From Kineosporia rhizophila (GTDB taxonomy: Bacteria > Actinomycetota > Actinomycetes > Actinomycetales > Kineosporiaceae), in assembly GCF_021277265.1 (NCBI RefSeq), contig NZ_JAJSOH010000001.1, forward strand, positions 558,001 through 622,000: a stretch of DNA of 64,000 nt. Direction: 5' to 3'. Below, one piece after another: positions 60,301-64,000 of this stretch. The notes beneath the pieces are model-generated. The model was not told where the DNA came from. It searched no databases and saw nothing but the letters and a program-made list of their open reading frames with translations. Position 1 is the stretch's first letter; each line of letters opens with the position of its first letter. Both the position numbers and the translations under genes were made by a program.

Positions 60301-63300
60301 TGACGCCCCCGCCACCTTCGGCCAAGGCGAGGCCACGCCCACGTTCGGCCAGGGCAGCACCACGCCCACGTTCGGCCACAGCGACGCAACGCCCACCCTC
60401 GCCCAGGGCGACATCGCACCCACCTTCGGCCAGAACACCACCGCACCCGCGTTCGGTGAAGGCAACGCCACGCCCAGTTTCGGTCAGAGCGACGCCACCC
60501 CAGCTCTCGGTGACTCCATGCCCAGCTTCGGCCAAGGCAACGCCACACCGACCTTGAGCCAGGGCCACGACGCGCCCACACTCGGCCAGGGCAATGCCGC
60601 GCCCACCTTCAGTCACACCGACACCACCCCCACATTCGGCCAGCACAACTCCACGCCCACGTCCCCCCAGGGCGACCCCACCGCCACCTTCGGCCAGAAC
60701 CCCACCGCGCCGGCATTCGGCCAGGGCGAATTCACCAGCACCTTCGGACAGGCCGAAAACCCTTCAGCCTCCGAACACCCCGAATCCACAACCACTCTGG
60801 CAACCTCGGCGCCCGGCGCACCCACCGATGCTCCGACGTCCAGCCCCTACGCCTCCCCCGAGGAAGCAATTGCAGCCCAGTGGGCAGCACCGATGCCGGG
60901 GCAGGGCGACACCACGATCACTTCCCCCTGGTCCACACCCGCAACAGCCGAAAACGCCCCAGCGACCGGCGGTGAAGGTCAGGCACAGCAGTGGTCAGCG
61001 CCCGCATTCGGCAGCGACACCGCAACGGCACCAGCGATCGGCTCGGCTGCCCCTCACCCGTCATCCGAGCTTGACGAGCTGGCTGCCACAGCTCCGCGGG
61101 CCACCACGGTCCTACCCAAGGGCAAGGCTCGTCGCTCGAAGAAGAACATGCCCAACCAAAGGACGTCCGCGGAGACCAATCCCGCATCAGTCCAGTCCGT
61201 CGTGCCTCCAGTCACCGGCCAGGCCACGCCTGCCGCAAATGAATCGTCCACAGGAAGTTCCGCCACTGATACCACCAATCGTGCGCTGGGTCAGGCACCT
61301 TCGACCGGCGCCACCGGAACGTCTGCAGAAGGCACCCCTCCGGCACCGATTTCCGCAGCCCGGGCCGAGGCGGACACTCCTCCGGAAGGTGGCTTCAAGC
61401 TGTTCGGCGTGCGCTTCGGCGGCAAGAAGAAGGGCAAGGGCAAAGACGAAACCAAGGACGAGTCGGTCGCCCCGGTGACTTCGATCAGTCCGGCAGTGGG
61501 CGACGAAGCAACGAAGTCGTCCGAGGGCAGCGGCGTCCCGGACGCGCCGAAGATCGAGGCGTCCAGCGCAGCGGCCGCCGACGAGCCCCCCGCATGGGAG
61601 ACCATGGCCGCGCGGGCCAGTTCAGCCGCAACCGCCGGGGAGGTCGCAGCTGCCCAGGCCGTAATGAGTGCCAGTGCAGCGAGCGCGACTTCCGACTCCG
61701 CAGGCCAGTCAAATGCTGACCTTGGCACCTCGACAGCCGGCGCTGCTTCTCCCGCCGAGACTCAGCCGAGCGACACCACGCACACCCCCGGCGACGCCAC
61801 GCCGGCCTGGGCCATCCCGTCCGAATCAGGTGCGGCCACACACCCGCCAGCTGACACTCCCCGGGCCACCCCGTCCGAGGCAAACGCAGCCACACACCCG
61901 CCGACCGACACTCCCTGGGCCACCCCCACCGAGGCAGACGCAACCACACACCCACCGGCCGACGCTCCCTGGGCCACCCCGTCCGAGGCAAACGCAACCG
62001 CACACCCGCCGACTGACACCCCCTGGGCCATGCCTACCGAGGCAAACGCAGCCACACACCCATCGGCCGACGCTCCCTGGGCGACGCCTACCGAAGCAGG
62101 CACAGCCACACACGCATCGGCCGACACCCCCTGGACCACGCCTACCGAAGCAGGCGCAACCACACACCAACCGGCCAACACCCCCTGGACCACGCCTACC
62201 GAAGCAGGCGCAACCACACACCAACCGGCCAACACCCCCTGGACCGCCCCCACCGAAGCAGACGCAGCCACACATCCACCGGCCAACACCCCCTCGGCCA
62301 CCCCCACCGAAGCAGACGCAACCACACACCCGCCGACCGACACCCCTTGGGCCCCGCCTACCGAGGCAGGCGCAAGCATTCCCCTGACGAGCGAACCTGC
62401 CCCCGCGTCCCAGACCGAGTCCGGAGTCGCTACCGGAGTCGCGGCCGAAACCGCTGCCGAAACCGCCCCCAGCACCGAGGCCGGCCCTACCCCTGCCCTC
62501 GAAAGCGCCTCCTCAGGGTCCGATCTGCCGGCAGCTGCTCTCGAGACACCCTCACTTGCGATGCCCGTCCTCGCACCGCCCTCGTCAGAGACGCCCGCCT
62601 TCACAGCTCCTTCTCCCGAGACCACTGGAGCCACCGAAACCAGCACGGACGCCAACGCCACCGAACACGCCGAAAGCAACAAGCCCACCGAGACAACCGG
62701 GCCCACCGAGACAACCGAGCTCACCAAGACAACCGGGCCCACCGAGACGAACGGGCCCACCGAGACGATCGGGCTCACCGAAGGCCTGCCCACCCAACGC
62801 ACGGCCAGCCCCAGCGACAACCTCACAGCAGCACTCGCCGAGGACACAGCCACAACCAACGGGGCCATCACCGAGCCCTCAACCACCGTGCCCTCAACCA
62901 CCGAGGCCGCCACGACCGGGCCCGCAACCACCACAACCGGACCCGCAGCCAGCGAGCCTGCAACCGCCAGCACCGCAGCAGCCCCCCTGGCCGGTCCCGA
63001 GCCCACCAGCGCAGCCGAAGACATCCAGGCCAAGTGGGCCGAAGTCATGGTGGCCGAGCGCGAGACCCCACCCGAACCAGAAGCCGCACCCGAGAATGCT
63101 TTCAGCGCGTCCTTGAGCTCGGAGATGAGTGCTTCCCCCGTCGTCCCCGCCCAGCCCGGAGCACCGGCCCCGGAAAACACCGGGCCAGAAAACACAGGGC
63201 CGGAGAACACAGCCGCGGGAACCACCTCACCCTGGGCCACGCCCACGAGCACCAGCCCGGAGTGGGCTCCCCCGGCCACCCCAGCCGCGCCGGCCACCGA

Positions 63301-64000
63301 CTCCAGCAGCGGGACGTCAGGCTGGGCATCCCCTGCCGACCTCCTGGCCCGCTGGTCCGACCCCAGCGCCACGCAAACCGAGACCACCGAGCCGGAACCG
63401 GTGACCACCTGGGCCTTCAAGCCGGACACCGAACCCAAGCCCGACCCCCTGACCGCGACCGAGACCACGTCGGGCGTCGTCCCGAACATGGAAGCCCCGG
63501 TCACACCCGGCTTCCCAGTGACCGAGTCGCCGTTCCTGCACGAACCGCCCCTCCCCGTGCCGAATGCCCCGCTCTCCCTGACCGACTTCCTGACCAGCCA
63601 CGCCACCACCAACCCGACAACGGACAAAACCCCTGCACCCGACCACACCGAGACGGATGCTCCCGGCGCTTCAGGCGCACCGACGTCCTCAATCTCAGAA
63701 ACTAATTCCCCTACAACCGACTTCGACCACGCCCTGGACTTCGAACAGGTCCGGGCCGGCGTCCAGGCCGGGCTGGAGACCGCCGAGGCGATCGCCAACG
63801 GCCTCGCCCTGGCCGCCGACAAGATGCACCTGAACAGCCTGGGCGTGCCCACCGACTGGACCGCCAACCTGCAGCCCGGCGACCGGTTCATGGCGGTGGT
63901 GCAGATGCTCGGCGAGATGCCCGAACCCGAGATCGCCTACGACGTAGCGGTGATCGCGGTGATCGGCCCGCCGGACGTGATCGGGCTGGAAGCCGCCCGC
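57320..64000 (+). CDS. Giant FlhF-like protein with repetitive linker (3' end beyond window)
   Basis: One frame, no stop, 2227 codons to the window edge. Residues 1-57 (EALLIRARREGGPFARIVRA, GVMGFFAKEAFEVAVEVPGG) have FlhF N-terminal character. Then: Ala/Glu coiled coil (290-395) and Lys/Arg patch; Pro-rich segments; FG-rich repeats (about 890-1147); an 18-residue repeat (1497-1690); TET/GPT repeats (1790-1820); and a folded-looking end from about 2134 (AGLETAEAIANGLALAADKM, DRFMAVVQMLGEMP, DVAVIAVIGPPDVIGLEA). The last strand-loop aligns with an FlhF P-loop position but lacks GKT. FlhF places flagella. ATG at 57320 after AGGTGA, overlapping flhA. Identity is inferred from position and N-terminus. 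Confidence 0.72.
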   Translation, partial: MNLLLEGDDLEALLIRARREGGPFARIVRAEKVRRGGVMGFFAKEAFEVAVEVPGGLNALDDDEELALPASATPAAAEAPAARPATPRATSRATSRATSRAVSARSGARGLRSLTQRAGNKRTDEDERGSIEQAAALAMARQAAFEAAMASDERAPVQDAPGQNALGQADSRSRRGPSFDPYGQDEVRETLDLAAILNAGGYPGARPTVSPDAVRNLGGGRPGDPRIPADSGLPLSMPLHRAAQAQHGPDNMEWDESEWGEWDGSVAEQQDFEQRTLAETERDADALNVPEAVRQAAARVEAEEASQQAAAPAEAGEAFQHAEAEETTQQATVQAEAEEAAQHAAAQAEAEEATRQAAQEAEEEEAARRVAAEREARIAARAEELRAERAAKAARTTKAKARTTRATTRKQAAKAKTSTAEPSPEPEPGVEPTKAETPTSELALQNTPEPAPDLPQEPESADNVTVVDTVPSKVAETASEDAHPATPIIPNTAATTETELIDGATVASFHPEPTPAVSKTPTIELPATPESADSAAQSVAEDAPAETPAPKTRRRARKAAHRAPKAKKPADTPAVKRIEIPEPPAEDIKSPLPASTDDLDFSGLRPAWARGRSPRTEAPRKRAIPADLGLPASRRSPRPTQTPGALMTHALPGIRVEMSTQTPSGGQQTEADGPGPLNNGEVPSDPSTVRDIPKLLPLPPKARSGGAGRDQAGDSPGTPSDPQPGQEKAQENTQDAQSSGSVPMAPDLTPAASPASNDISGTSDAEAELIAKWADPTGPSTPSTGMPSTGTPSLATPSTGTPGLAPSDPPAVSETEDDVVSRWAATPPIPSPSKAPETPQKTPSLAPVTAPIPTLQAIAPASPTEAPQPLPPAQLESADGRPQGPAQNPGFGQNQSLGQGQTSEQSQDLGHIGSSLQSEGSEQPLSLGQSEPSGQSENSSPSASFGQFPGFGQTAGSGRPEDSDQPASGTTTQTPALAPPSAFAPSEPINSSAADAPATFGQGEATPTFGQGSTTPTFGHSDATPTLAQGDIAPTFGQNTTAPAFGEGNATPSFGQSDATPALGDSMPSFGQGNATPTLSQGHDAPTLGQGNAAPTFSHTDTTPTFGQHNSTPTSPQGDPTATFGQNPTAPAFGQGEFTSTFGQAENPSASEHPESTTTLATSAPGAPTDAPTSSPYASPEEAIAAQWAAPMPGQGDTTITSPWSTPATAENAPATGGEGQAQQWSAPAFGSDTATAPAIGSAAPHPSSELDELAATAPRATTVLPKGKARRSKKNMPNQRTSAETNPASVQSVVPPVTGQATPAANESSTGSSATDTTNRALGQAPSTGATGTSAEGTPPAPISAARAEADTPPEGGFKLFGVRFGGKKKGKGKDETKDESVAPVTSISPAVGDEATKSSEGSGVPDAPKIEASSAAAADEPPAWETMAARASSAATAGEVAAAQAVMSASAASATSDSAGQSNADLGTSTAGAASPAETQPSDTTHTPGDATPAWAIPSESGAATHPPADTPRATPSEANAATHPPTDTPWATPTEADATTHPPADAPWATPSEANATAHPPTDTPWAMPTEANAATHPSADAPWATPTEAGTATHASADTPWTTPTEAGATTHQPANTPWTTPTEAGATTHQPANTPWTAPTEADAATHPPANTPSATPTEADATTHPPTDTPWAPPTEAGASIPLTSEPAPASQTESGVATGVAAETAAETAPSTEAGPTPALESASSGSDLPAAALETPSLAMPVLAPPSSETPAFTAPSPETTGATETSTDANATEHAESNKPTETTGPTETTELTKTTGPTETNGPTETIGLTEGLPTQRTASPSDNLTAALAEDTATTNGAITEPSTTVPSTTEAATTGPATTTTGPAASEPATASTAAAPLAGPEPTSAAEDIQAKWAEVMVAERETPPEPEAAPENAFSASLSSEMSASPVVPAQPGAPAPENTGPENTGPENTAAGTTSPWATPTSTSPEWAPPATPAAPATDSSSGTSGWASPADLLARWSDPSATQTETTEPEPVTTWAFKPDTEPKPDPLTATETTSGVVPNMEAPVTPGFPVTESPFLHEPPLPVPNAPLSLTDFLTSHATTNPTTDKTPAPDHTETDAPGASGAPTSSISETNSPTTDFDHALDFEQVRAGVQAGLETAEAIANGLALAADKMHLNSLGVPTDWTANLQPGDRFMAVVQMLGEMPEPEIAYDVAVIAVIGPPDVIGLEAAR
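59981..60766 (+). repeat. FG-repeat tract inside the FlhF-like gene
   Basis: At least 14 FG dipeptides in mostly TFGQG/AFGQ/SFGQ contexts, with 10-residue period around 60310-60760 (ATPTFGQGxx), plus LG-containing variants (TLGQG, TLSQG). A final isolated FGS is at about 61008. Confidence 0.85.
61808..62401 (+). repeat. 54-bp (18-residue) tandem repeat inside the FlhF-like gene
   Basis: Ten full units and one partial. Protein consensus W-(A/T)-T-P-T-E-A-x-A-x-T-H-P-P-A-(D/N)-T-P. Units at 62132-62185 and 62186-62239 are identical over all 54 bases, indicating recent duplication. Confidence 0.9.

Noticed and set aside
61762..63891. Long minus-strand frame (709 aa, Val/Gly/Ser-rich) opposite the FlhF-like gene
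   Set aside because: It mirrors the coding repeats of the plus-strand gene, has no ribosome site and no known domain; the plus frame is continuous with a proper start and FlhF-like N-terminus.

Overview
The window reads as chromosomal DNA from a motile, high-GC actinobacterium. The evidence is GC-rich coding sequence with many GTG starts, actinobacterial families (Excalibur protein, fused acyl-CoA carboxyltransferase, EtfD-type membrane Fe-S protein, class E sortase with a LAxTG substrate), and a complete monoderm-type flagellar locus lacking P/L-ring genes (flgA/H/I) and flgF/flgG. A zoosporic, Kineosporia-like lineage would fit, but this is inference from gene content, not from a search.

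Layout. Positions 1-1042: 3' part of a tyrosine integrase facing the 3' end of tRNA-Arg(ACG), probably one end of an integrated element. Positions 1171-15265: ordinary chromosomal genes: an Excalibur membrane protein; dctA with a divergent CitA/DcuS-type two-component system; an ABC-2 exporter divergent from a NarL-type two-component system, with a 16-bp palindrome between them; a DUF89/ARMT1-like protein; a small membrane protein; a lipoprotein; and a fused acyl-CoA carboxyltransferase. Positions 15477-17942: an EtfD-like Fe-S membrane oxidoreductase. Positions 17953-18298: a degenerate 17-bp tandem repeat array.

The flagellar locus runs from 18670 to the right edge. On the minus strand are flgN-flgK-flgL-fliW-csrA. 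On the plus strand are the FliA/WhiG sigma gene, flagellin, fliD, fliS plus a small unknown, and flgB-flgC-fliE-F-G-H-I-J, an NlpC/P60-SLT fusion, fliK-flgD-flgE. These are followed by flbD-motA-motB-fliL, fliM, and fliN-O-P-Q-R-flhB. A sortase-anchored protein with about 12 TIG domains and its class E sortase follow, then flhA and a giant FlhF-like gene.

Regulation. FliA/sigma28-like promoters, TCA(A/G)-N15/16-GCCGAY, recur upstream of flgN, flagellin, fliS, flbD, fliN and flhA, with weaker forms at fliD, flgB and fliM. Hairpin terminators separate the operons, so a five- to nine-promoter FliA regulon can be drawn from sequence alone. FliW and CsrA (with an unusual 120-residue Pro-rich tail) probably control flagellin translation.

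The most unusual object is the last gene: an ORF open for 2227 codons (57320 to the window edge) that starts like FlhF and ends in a folded domain. Between them are about 2000 residues of low complexity: an Ala/Glu coiled coil, FG-nucleoporin-like repeats, an 18-residue minisatellite repeat, and five copies of a short Trp motif.
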